DNA of 64,000 nucleotides from Cryptomeria japonica (lineage: Eukaryota; Streptophyta; Pinopsida; Cupressales; Cupressaceae), in assembly GCF_030272615.1 (NCBI RefSeq), contig NC_081415.1, forward strand, positions 235,969,803-236,033,802, written 5' to 3'. Positions 46,641 to 57,699 of this stretch are shown piece by piece. Position 1 is the first letter of the stretch, and the number at the start of each line of letters is the position of its first letter. The translations under genes and the position numbers were made by a program. The notes beneath the pieces are model-generated. The model ran no database searches. It had not been told where the DNA came from and was given only the letters and a program-made list of their open reading frames with translations.

Positions 46641-48499
46641 ATAGCCTGACTAGATTTGTAAAATTTGTTCTGATTCATGAGACTTAGCTTTGGCATCCTT
46701 TTTCAATGGTTAGTTGCTGCTGGCCTGCTATGATAAGGGTTTCTTAAGAACCTCTAGACTTCCATATCACAAAAATTGTTTTGACCATGTTCTTTCAAAT
46801 ACATCATGTTTGTAGTAGTCTTCTACAGATAAAAGCTGTTGATTCTGTTCTTCTAAATAATTTTTATATTTAACTTTTTGAAGAGGGCAATCATTTATGG
46901 GCAATTTTCTATATGTCAAGTCATACAAATACCATAAGTTATTTGGAACCTTATAGCTTCCATGATTTCAATTTTGAAATGTGACCCCAGCAGCCCAAAA
47001 ATCTGAACAGTAACGACCAAAAATCAAACTCTTAACTTTATTCTGGACACCAAAACAAGATCTACAGAGTTGATTTCCTTTTCTACATACGGCATGAGAT
47101 TTCAAAGAGTCAAACTTATTGGCTAACTGACCATTGATTACTTCAATCATTATAACAAATTTGAAGCAAGAAAAATACATATAAAATCTAAATCATTATT
47201 GGGAGGAAAGGCGAGAAGATTCAGTTCTTAATGGAGTTTAATCTCTACATCTTCCTCATCATTGTCAAGTATTTTGCTGCTGGATTGAAGATTTTTCAGG
47301 AAAGTTAAAATTATAATATATGGCTATTTTTATGCAATGTAATCATCTACTGCAGACAGAATGATGAAAGACAACCATTCACTGCCACTAGCATCTACTT
47401 GACTAGCATTATAGTCAAGATCTGAAAAGTATGTTGGGTGTGGGTGTGAGCTTAGTCTAGGAGAATGTCACATAGTTTTGCTGCCGCTTCAGATTCCATG
47501 TCCTATTCTTCTTTACTTTCAACAGAAAAATTTCAGCGGTATGTGCATAGGAATTCTACTTCTAGATTTTGAGAATACTTATCAAGGGTTTGCAGTTTTA
47601 CCTTACCCTTTTTAGGAAATGGTCCAAGGGGCTACTGGAATTTTGTCAACAGGTGCTGTTAGGAACATTTTGGAGTGATTTACACTAAAATGTTCTGGTG
47701 TAATATCACATTTTTAGCTCTGCTCCAGTTTCTCAGACTTGTGAATCCAAAACTAAATATAGGGTTCCATTTGGTAGAATTATCTCCCTTAAAAGTACAA
47801 GAGGATGCTGCAAAATTCCATCTTCTATTTTCTAATGGCTGCTCAAACTGTCCATCCTAATGCTCCATGCTCTGTATTTTAAGACAAATTTATCTTCTTT
47901 AGGTTTTAGCATTTCAATTTTTTCAATGAATCACCGCCGCAGAAAAAACCCTAGTAGTATCCAGTGGATTGTGTCTTTAGTTACCCGTTCATAAGGGGCC
48001 TCAGAATCTGCATTTTTAGATCTAACAGCTCGGTTCATTTCTTGAATTAATATGCCAAACATGTACAATACTGTAAATAGGAAGAAGAATATTTGATGAT
48101 TAGGCAAAAGCACTCTCTTTGTTTTCTTCAATGGTAGTTAAAACATATTTAAGTTGGATTTGAGTTTGACCCACATTATTATGTTACATCTTTTGTTTAA
48201 AACAATGGACTTTCAATGACTCTAGTTAATGCTTATTTGCAGTGTTATGCTTTTGGCGATTGATCAAACTTAAGCTTTTTGATTCTCAGGGATTGTATTT
48301 TATATTGTTAGTTTGGCCTTCATTATTTTGCAAGACTAATTAAGGATATGTTATTTTGTCAATGGTTCAGAATTTTGGCATTAATCACTATACCTGCTCA
48401 GGGAAAGTCTACTGGAAGGATATTGGTGTTGTTTAGGTTGCATTATACCAGATCCTGTAGTTTGTGCATGCTGCAAGTCTAAGCAGGGCAGCAACACCG
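46641..48499 (+). other. Non-coding sequence upstream of the coding exons
   Basis: Mixed intron-like sequence. Acceptor candidates before the first coding exon include TGCTCAG (about 48402), TTGTTTAG (about 48437) and TATACCAG (about 48452). No upstream coding exon is recognised. Confidence 0.35.
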
Positions 48500-49860
48500 A
48501 TGGCAGTTGTAGATTATCACAGCCTTCCCCGGAAAGAGCTTCAAAATCTGTGTAAGAAAAATGGAATACCTGCAAATAAAACAAATTCCTTTATGGTAGA
48601 TGCTCTTACTTCGATCTTGAAGGTATTTGCTACTACTATTTCTGCCTGAATCTATTTATACAATTTAAACAATATAATTTTTAAACTTAAACTATGTGGA
48701 GTGATACAGAAAATTGTAATCCTTAACTTCTGCCTATCACATATTTATTTGAAACCAAAATTTGAAATTAATTATATGATAAGTCATATTGGTTTATTTG
48801 ATAATTGCATTTTGATTTCACTTGTCATTGGAAAAGCTTGGGTTGTTCAGTCATCTACTACTTATTCAACTAACTTGTCAATGTTGAAGGTTGATAAGTC
48901 AATGGTTGATTATCACAGCCTTCCCCGGAAAGAGCTTCAAAATCTGTGTAAGAAACATGGAATTCCTGCAAATAAAACAAATTCCTCTATGGCAGATGCT
49001 CTTACTTCAATCTTGAAGGTATTTTGCCACTATTATTTCTGTTTGAATCTATTTAAACAATTTAAACTAGATAGTTTTTAAAATTAAATCATGTGGAGCA
49101 GAAGGGTATACCTGAGGAGATACATGAAACTGTAATCCTTAACTTCTGCCCATCACATATTTATTTGAAACCAAAATTTGAAATTAATTATATGATAAGC
49201 TATATGGTATCTTTGATAATTGCATTCTGGTTTCACTTGTCATTGGAAAAGCGTGGTTTGTTCAGTCATCTAATATTGATTCTTCAAGAGGGTTGTTTAG
49301 ACATCTAATACTTATTTAACTAACTCTTCAATGTTGAAGGTTGATAAGCCAGAGGTTGATTATTACAGCCTGCCCCGGAAAGAGCTTCAAAATCTCTGTA
49401 AGAAACATGGAATACCTGCAAATAAAACAAATTCCTTTATGGCAGATGCTCTTACTTCGATCTTGAAGGTATTTGCCACTACTATTTCTGTTTGAATCAA
49501 TTTAAACTAAATATCTTTTAAACTTAAATCGTGTGGAGCAGAAGGGTATACCTGAGGAGATACAGGAAACTGTAATCCTGAACTTCTGCCCATCACATAT
49601 ATATTTGAAGCCAAAATTTGAAATTAATTATATGATAAGCTATATGGTATATTTGATAATTGCATTTTGATTTCACTTGTCATTGGAAAAGCTTGGGTTG
49701 TTCAGTCATCTAATTTTAATTCTTTGATAGGGTTGTGCAGTCATCTAATATTGATTTTTTGATAGGGTTGTTCAGTCATTATATTTTTATTCTTTAATAG
49801 GGTTGTTCAGTCATCTAATACTTATTCAACTAACTCTTCAATGTTGAAGGTTGATAAGCC
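48500..49860 (+). repeat. Tandem duplication of exon A with its introns (3 copies plus remnant)
   Basis: Exon A (HSLPRKELQNLCKK.GIPANKT) occurs at 48500-48622, 48890-49018 and 49340-49468. A fourth start of the same block at 49850 (GTTGATAAGCC) now leads into exon 4. Steps between GTTGATAAG starts are 450 and 510 bp. The introns are copied too: CTGTAATCCT(T/G)AACTTCTGCC lies near 48715, 49131 and 49570. Confidence 0.9.
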
Positions 49861-52800
49861 AAATGAGTTTGTCTCAGCAACTCCTACAACCTTACCTGAG
49901 GATGCAGGGAACACATCCATTTCTTCTATACTAAAAATACACAATAATAGGGAAGATTTCACTGCATCAAAATGTCCTTATGAAAGTACATTTTTCTCTT
50001 TGGAAATTCAATCTCAAAGAAAAGAGCCGATTGAGGAAGATGCTATCCCTTCAACAGTGGATACCCATACTGAAGAGTTCACTGGAGAAAATCCAAAGAC
50101 AAAAACTGCAACAATTGATAACAGTAATACAAATAAGACATCTGAAGCAGAAAATGTTCTATTGTATGTTGCATCATTGGGTACTGATGATCGGAAAGAA
50201 CTTTTTGAGGAAGATGCTATCCCTTCAACAGTGGATATCCATACTGAAGAGTTCACTGGGGAAAATCCAAAGACAGAAACTGCAACAATGGACAACAGTA
50301 ATACAACTAAGACATCTGAAGCAGAAAAAGTTCTATTGTATGTTGTATCATTGGGTACTGATGATCGGAAATTTTTTTACCATCATGCTAATCAGCAAAT
50401 TGAATCTGGTCCAGACACTCCTATAGCCCTTTATGAGGATGCGTTGGTATGGATATTCTTTTCAGATAATATCTTTTTATATTTTGGTCACCTTTTGAAT
50501 TCTTGATCCTGTAGTATCAGTCTTTTTATGGGAAATCAAAATTTGAACTTATAAATCTAGTGATCTTTTTATAACGTCAGGTTGTATTTTTCCTGGTTTT
50601 GTTTTCCTCTTTTGGATGACCAGGAAGAGCTTTGCCAACAGGCTAAATTTATTACTAGAAAGGGTGACAAATATTCACTGTGTTGCACATCCAGTTCCTC
50701 TCTTTGTAAAGATATGAATGATAGGCTGGACAATGATACCAAAACATATAGTCATGACGAGCAGACAACAGTTAATGTGCAAAGAGTGGATCATTGGGGT
50801 CAGGTGAGTTGTATACTATAGAAGTATCTCCTATTTGTTCAGAATATGATCTTCCTTTTTATCCTTCTTATCCTTAGACCCTTAATGAGGATGTGCTGGT
50901 ATGGACTTTCTTGTTAGATAATATCTTTTTATCATTTGGCCACCTTTTGAATTCTTGATCATATAGTATCAGTCTTTAGTGGTAAATCATAATTTGAAGT
51001 TATAGATCTAGTGATTCTTTTATAATCTTAGGTGATATTTTTCCTTTCTCGGATTATCAGGAAGAGCTTTGTCAACAGGCAAAATTTGTTACTAGAATTG
51101 GTGATGAATATTCATCGGGTTGCACATCCATTTCCTATCTTTGTAAAGATGTGAATGATAGGCTGGACCATGATGAGCAGACAACAGTTGATATGCAAAG
51201 ATTGGATCGTTTGGGTCAGGTGAGTTGTATACAAATAGAAATATCTCCTATTTGTTCAGAATTTGGTCCCTCCTTGTCCTAAGGCCACAGCATTATTTGA
51301 TGGTGGCCATGTGGTATTTTTGACTTCTGCAGCAGATTTATTTCTGAAGCTGCTCAATTGAGTGGTCTGAATATTATACGTCTGCTGTTTTTAATGGTTA
51401 TATATCTCTCATTCGGTTTGTTGATGATCAGGAAAAACATTGTCAACAGAGTAAAATTGTTACCAATAATGTTGATGAAGAATCTTTACATTGCACATCC
51501 AACCTTTCTCCTTGTTCGGTAGTGAATGTCGGTGACACCCATGAAGGCAACTTTTCTCCTGGTAATGAGGAGAGGTCAATTCATGTTGAAGGAGTAGACC
51601 TTTTGTCTCAGGTAAGCTACATAACAAGGGAGACATCCCTATTATGCTGCTTCTCTTGTTGTATGATCTCCCTGTTGAATTTATATTCTTGTTATCTTTT
51701 AACTGTCAGATAGCATAGTGGCTGAAGTATCGGTATCTCTAATATTGAAACAATGAGCAAACACATGCTCATATTGCTTGGTATTTTGTTGGTTTTGTTT
51801 CACTTAGTTGATCTTGTGGATTTCAGGAGAAAGAGATATACATGAGAGATCACGAAGAAAATGATATTGATCCAGCAGTATTATACTCATGTGAAAGGCT
51901 GAAAAATCACCATGATAGTTATAAGAATAGCCAGAGGCACATTGACATTGATGACAAAAAAGATTTGTTTGCAATGGAAACGGTTATAGATGATGAAACA
52001 GTGAAACATGATCAACCATGCAACCAACCACCATTTTGCAGAGGAAATGACAAGGAAATTGACATTGATGACAGAAAAGATTTGTTTGAAAAGGAAATGG
52101 CTATAGATGATGAAACAGTGAAACACGGTCAACCATGCAACCAACCACTATCTTGCAGAGGAAATGATGAAGTTAAGAAAAGTATGGTCAAGATTCAGAC
52201 AGCTGAAGTTTCTAACAAGTCTTCTTCATGTCAGCTTTTTGTCTGTCCCGTTAATGGGAATAAGCAATTTGTTGACCTTGAAAATTCCAGTTCATCAGAA
52301 TGGATGAAAACCCATAATTGTGAGCTTTCTGAGTTAAAATCAGCAAGCTGTAAAACCATCTGCAAAGTTGATGTGACAGCAGAAAGCAGGAAAATTAAGT
52401 CAGATAAGCTTACTGATTTTCAGCCACCGACTTCAGATTTTGAGAGGTTTTCAGATCAAAATCCAACTACATGCTCTTCAAAATTCCTTGGAAGCCAGAA
52501 TTTTGGTTCCATATTGCCCTTTACTAAGAAATTGGATGTTTGTAGGGAGCGGAGACGCACCTCTTCATTCCTTATACCTCCACATGGTGCAAATAGAGGT
52601 TTGTCTTCTTTCATGACTAAGAAATCAAGCAGGCTCTCATATACTTTCATCTCTCCAAAAAATACAATAAATGTTTCATTCTCCTCCCCTTCAGCAATTG
52701 GAGACTCACACAAATCTGTTAGCACACAGGTATATAGATATTTTCTTGTCCTTTATATTTTCCTTGCTAAAGCTTATTTAATTTTAGTTTAAAATATGTT

Positions 52801-55791
52801 GTTGAATGTCCTCATATAGATTCATAATCTGGTTTAAAAAATAGACCAGTGTTAGTGCCCTTTAAAGAGTTTCACCAACTTTTCATGTAATAGTTATGTA
52901 ATTTGATAATGTTTGTCATCTATGTCCATGCAATTGACAGGTTAACTGCTCATCTGAAAATTCTTGGCCAATAAAGGCAGCACCATCAAAAGTACCAAAT
53001 TTCTCTATTAAGCTGGGGACACCAGAAAAAGAAGTGTCGCTTGCCAAGTATCATCCTAACACAAAAATTGCCTATTCTATAGATGAACCTGCCAGTCCAC
53101 ATGCTTTTGTTGAAGCAGTATCTGCAATGACTCCCATCAAAGATGGATGTCAAGATGTTGAAATGTTGGATCAAGAGTTGCACTATTATTCTACTACCGA
53201 AAGCCTCCAAAACAAAGCAGACAATGAACACATTTTTCGTCTTGCAGAGGTGTGTTATTTTTCTAAAATACTAAAAAGGAAAAGGACTTTTGATGCTTGC
53301 AGCCCCTCCATTTGTTGCAATCAAAATTAGATGATTTTCTTTTTAATATTGGGTGAATGAGCCTCTAGGCCCATAGATAGGTGACTTTTATTTTGTGCAG
53401 ATGAGGCTCTAGGTAGGCCACACTTATTAGTTGAAATTTGTTATGGTGGATATTTGGCTTTTTATTTTTGTTTTATGCAGTTATATGTAGAAGAATATCT
53501 TAGAAAATTGTCTAAGTGTTGGCTTCCAATCTCTTCCAGTTCTTGAGCACTGTGAATTCTTAATTTCAACTTTTTGCTGGTTTGTTTAAAAGTTTGTTGT
53601 ACTTACTATTAATATTTATAGACGTTGAACTTAACTGATGATTATGGGAAAGTCTTTCAGCACTGGTCCAGGTTAATTCAAGCATATTTTTATCTCTTTT
53701 ACTGGCTAAAAAGCAGAGCCTGATGCATTTTATCTTTTACAGGACTATCGGAATAGTGACAAGAAAGTTGAGAGGTTAGCAATGCCTTGAATGCTCAAGA
53801 TATTTTGTATAGAGTTCTGTTCAACTGTAAACAAATTCTTAAATCTTTATGTTTTATTTCAGTGTGTCACAGATGAATTTTCCTCATAATTCTCAGAAGC
53901 AAATGCGCAAGAAAAGCCTGTTACAAGATTTACAATCTGAAGAGAGTAGAAGAATTTCAAGGTACAAGGATGACTATAAGAAGTCTCCTTTCACTAAATG
54001 TTTACGAGGCATGAACAAATTAGCAATAGCTGCAACCTTACGAGCAGACATCCTAGCCAGAAAAAGGGGATTACCTCTTGTGGGAAATAGTTCTGCTTAT
54101 TCACAGTCTACTTCTGCATTTCATGATCTTCCTTACCAGAGCCAAAATGTACAAGAAAAAAATAGCCAGGATAGAATTCTGAGAGGCGAGACTGGTAATG
54201 AAAATGGTGCTTCTCCCCAAGTTTACCGTGAGACAGACCAATGCGTTTCTTCCATAAAAGGATATGAAAGTGAAGATCCAGCAGTCTTTCCAAGTGTATA
54301 TGAAGATAGAACTCAGTCTGTTTCTCATTTTACTCTAGGGAAGGATCCTATGCATAGTTTCTGCAATATTGCTATGCCTTTAGCACATAATGGGCCAGTA
54401 ATAACAAGTGTTTCAGCAGTTCTTCCAAGAGATGAGGCACTACAAAGCAACTCCATAATTAGAGAATCAAATTCAAAGTTGTCTAAAAGACAATATTCAG
54501 AAATATCTCCCCTAGCGCATCAAGAGAAACTTATTTCTGTTTACGGATTAATTCCAGGGAAGGATCTTGTGCAAAATATTGGCAATATTTCTGCCTCCTT
54601 AGCTTTAGTGGGGCCAGTTATGACACATGTATCAACAGGGATTGAGAGGGAGGAGAGACAGAACAACAACACAAAATTGCTTGGCCAATCCTTTCAGCCA
54701 TTAGCAAAGAAGCAATTCTTTGAGAAAGACTTGGTAGAATCTACGGAAAGCCCCCAATACGAGGCAGACAATGAACACAATTTTTGTCTTGCAGAGGTGT
54801 GTTATTTTCCTAAAATACTAAAAATGATAAGGCTGCAGCCCCTCTATTTGTCGCAATCAAAATATTAGAATATTTTCTTTTTAATATTGGGTGAATGTAC
54901 GTCTAGGCCCAAAGAATGATCTTTATTTTGTGCAGATGAGGCTATAGGTAGGCCATACTTATCAGGTGAAATTGTTATGGTGGATATTTGGCTATTTTTT
55001 TTGGTTATATGTGGAGATACACTAAATTTTTTTTTCCTAGTATTTGTGAAATAATTTTCTCACTGTTATACTTGATAAATCTTTCAATTTCATTAAAAGA
55101 TAATCTCTTTGAACAAGTTTAGAACATAGAGTTTTCCTTAGGTTGTCAAGTGGAGTTAAAGCAAAGAGGTGGTTATGTGTAGAAGAATATCTTAGAAAAT
55201 TTTGTCTGAAGTGTTGGCTTGCAGTTTCTTATAGTTCTTGAGCACTGTGAATTTTTATTTTCATGTTTTTGCTGGCTAGTTTAAAAGTTTGTTGCATTTA
55301 CCACTAATATATATAGATATTGAACATAACTGATGATTATGAAAGTCTTTCAGCACCGGTCAAGGTTAATTCATGCATATTTTTATTTATTTTCCTAGCT
55401 GAAAACTAGAGCCTGATGCATTCTATCTTTTACAGGACTATCAGAATAGTGACAAGAAAATTGAGAGGTTAGAAATGCCTTGAACCCTCAAGATGTTTTG
55501 TAAAGAGTACTGTTCAAGTTTCAACTGTAAACAAATTCTCAAATCTTTATGTTTTATTTCAGTGTGTCACAGATGAATTGTCCCCATAATTATCAGAAGC
55601 AAATGCACAAGAAAAGCCTGTTGCAAGATTTACAAGCTGAAGAGAATAGAAAAATTTCAAGGTACAGGGATGACTATAAGAAGTCTCCATTTACTAAATG
55701 TTTACGAAGCACGGACAATTTAGCAAGAGCTGCTACCATACGAGCAGACATCCTAGCCAGAAGAAGGGGGATTACCTCTTGTGGGAAATAG
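48500..55791 (+). CDS. Large multi-exon gene with a tandemly duplicated SAP/lisH-like N-terminal motif
   Basis: Predicted phase-0 exons: 48500-48622, 48890-49018, 49340-49468, 49850-50446, 50624-50803, optional 50878-50898, 51061-51219, 51432-51611, 51827-52729, 52941-53249, 53743-53774 plus 53863-54796, and 55436-55467 plus 55563-55791 (phase 2 inside the last two pairs). All are bounded by AG and GT, and together they encode about 1310-1318 residues. The start ATG 48500 (CACCGATGGCAG) gives MAVVDYHSLPRKELQNLCKK. The N-terminal motif HSLPRKELQ.LCKK.GIPANKTN is repeated three times. It resembles the first ~40 residues of plant lisH-like/SAP-like nuclear or spindle proteins, as I recall them. 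The rest is polar and low-complexity, without membrane segments; exons 4 and 8 hold internal tandem copies. C-terminal exons carry KSPFTKCLRG..LA.AAT.RADILA. The last exon has an extra G against its paralogue and ends RRRGITSCGK. Function unproven; a chromatin or microtubule role is only a guess. Confidence 0.72.
49690..49825 (+). repeat. ~37-bp intronic tandem repeat
   Basis: AGGGTTGTTCAGTCATCTAAT-type units occur about four times just before exon 4 and account for the longer third step (510 versus 450 bp). Confidence 0.75.
50024..50375 (+). repeat. 174-bp in-frame tandem duplication inside exon 4
   Basis: GAGGAAGATGCTATCCC lies at 50033 and 50207, exactly 174 bp (58 codons) apart. Both copies encode EEDAIPSTVD.HTEEFTG followed by NPKT.TAT.DNSNT and SLGTDDRK, with few substitutions. 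Confidence 0.95.
50447..51611 (+). repeat. Tandem duplication of exon B with intron (3 copies)
   Basis: Exons at 50624, 51061 and 51432 each start E(E/K).CQQ.K after ..GAT.A(C)CAG and end in Gln before GT. Steps are 437 and 371 bp. The first two are close (EELCQQAKF(I/V)TR and CKD(M/V)NDRLD); the third is more diverged. The second block also carries a copy of the end of exon 4 at 50878-50898. Confidence 0.9.
51935..52170 (+). repeat. ~117-bp in-frame duplication inside exon 8
   Basis: IDIDD(K/R)KDLF..E..IDDET and VKH.QPCNQP..CRGND occur twice head to tail (starting about 51940 and 52057), with a handful of differences. Confidence 0.9.
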
Positions 55792-56180
55792 TTCTGCTTA
55801 TTCACAGTCTACTGGTGCATTTCATTTCTGCTATGCCTTTAGTACATAATGGGTCAGTAATAACGAGTGCTTCAGCAGGTCTTCCAAGAGATGAGACACA
55901 ACAAAGCAACTCCATAATTAGAGAATCAAATCCGAAGCTGTCCAAAAGACAATATTCAATAATATCTCCCCTAGCGTATCAAGAGAAACTTATTTCTGTT
56001 TATGGATTAATTCCAGGGAAGGGCCTTTTGCAAAGCATTGGCAATATTTCTGCCCCCCTAAGTGGGGCCAGTTATGACATGTGTCAACAGGGATTGACAG
56101 GGAGGAAGATAGACAAAACAACACTACAAGTAGTGAATATAATCCAAAATTGCTTGGTTGATCCTTTCAGCTGTTAGCAA
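53236..56180 (+). repeat. ~1.5-kb segmental duplication of the C-terminal exons
   Basis: The tail of exon 9 (ADNEHIFRLAE|GTGTGTTATTT), its intron, the 32-nt exon and the following exon (53236-54796) are repeated at about 54770-56180. The second intron is 639 bp against 493 bp because of extra sequence at about 54995-55165. The second copy of the long exon carries a 1-bp insertion near 55770 and a deletion of roughly 240 bp after 55815. Confidence 0.9.
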
Positions 56181-56760
56181 AGAAGCAATCCTTTGAGAAA
56201 AAACTTGGCAGAATCTTCAGAGAGAATGCAAGCACAGAGAATACAACACAATGTTATGAACCATCTTTCTGGACAAATGAATTTTGCTGAGAAGGTTCCT
56301 AATGACAGGAACAACACAAATTATTTATTAAAGTTAAATTTGATTAAGTCTTGCATATTAGAGACTGAAGATGGATCTACTGAAAAGGTCAGAGAGAGTC
56401 AAACCAGACACCAGGGACAATTAAAGACCCCTCTGAGAGGGAATTATAAATAAAAGGCAGTGGAAGCTGCCAAGAAAAAAGCATTTGTTCAATGGAATGA
56501 CAATGAAATAAGGAACAACATAGGTAACTTACTAGATTTAAATTGGATCAGCTCTTACATATTGGAGACTGAAGATGGATATATTAAAAGGGTGGAAGGT
56601 AGAAAAGACAGGAGGAACAGTTTGAGACTTCTATGAGAGGGAATTCTAAAGAAAAGGCAATGAAAGTTGCTAAGAAAATGGCCTTTGTTCAATTTAATGA
56701 GACCTTAAATTCGAAAAGGGGAATCACCACAGTAAATTAGCTCTGTTTCAAAGGGAATTA
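55792..56760 (+). pseudogene. Decayed continuation of the duplicated C-terminal exons
   Basis: Beyond the stop at 55791, traces of the paralogous exon persist in shifted frames (NSIIRESN.KLSKRQYS, EKLISVYGLIPGK). A further frame at 56193-56453 and its continuation hold a small internal duplication: ILETEDG(S/Y) and KKKAFVQ(W/F)N-type phrases near 56360/56565 and 56480/56690. This may be the ancestral C-terminus, now 3' UTR or dead. AATAAA at 56449-56454 could serve in polyadenylation. Confidence 0.5.
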
Positions 56761-57699
56761 CTGCAGCTTTTGTCTTCGCTCTTCTAACAGCACTAGCAGT
56801 GATTGAAAACTGTGTTGTTTTTTTTACATGATTTGGATCTTTTGTAGATGTAAGGATTCTTTTGGAACACATCTTGTTACCTATTTAGCCTTCTAGCGAG
56901 TTATAAGTTTTATTATAAGAGGTTAAGAGGGTTTTAAGTAGCCAAGAAGACCGAGGTATTAATCTAACACTTTGAATGTTATAAGGGTGACATCTTAAGA
57001 ATTTTTATTCTTTTGTTTAAAAATTTCCCTCCCACGTTGAAAGGTCAGCAATTGTGTTTATTTTGTAAGAAGAGGGGAATTAAAACTCAAAGCTCAAAGT
57101 TTGGAGTTCAAGCTTCATGTGCATTTAGGGTTTTCTTAAGTTTACCCTAGTCCTATCTTGGTTGCTAACATTTCAAGAAAAGAAAGATGGAGTTCCTCAG
57201 CGTAAGTAGCTTAATGCAAAGTCACTACAAGCTGTTATACTGTCAAAGAAGCCGCCAAGAGACAGTAATTTAAATCATGCAATGAATCACGCGCGAGGGA
57301 AGCAAATCATGAAGAAAATGAGCGGTCAAGTGTTCCTTCAGATGGTTTGGGTGTAGGATATGAACTATGCCAGATGTAGGAGTTCCTTCTTTGAATCCAC
57401 TGACATCTCATGAAAAGCCAATGCAAAGGGTATGCACAGCACCAATTCAGGTCTGTCTTATTCTCAGTCATCTTGTTGTTGTTTCCAAGGAAAAGAGAAG
57501 GATTGATAGTATGTATTATGAAGGGGTTTTCTTTATTTATGTTTTGGAAGCATTCAGAGTTGTGGCAAGCTTAGCTTGTCAAGGATTTTGTATTGTGGGT
57601 GACAACGTAGAGGTCTAGAATAGCAGTCATTAATGATGCAGATCAGAGAAAACTCAGAGCATAAAAGCCTTATACAAAGGCATTACCAGACTTGTGATA
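56761..57699. other. Downstream flank
   Basis: Mixed sequence without a recognised gene. The short open frame at 57367-57618 shows no domain. Confidence 0.35.

Noticed and set aside
50014-50295. Minus-strand frame opposite exon 4
   Set aside because: It is the antisense of the 174-bp coding duplication.
51887-52144. Minus-strand open frame opposite exon 8
   Set aside because: It is a shadow of the plus-strand coding exon; it mirrors the internal duplication and has no independent support.
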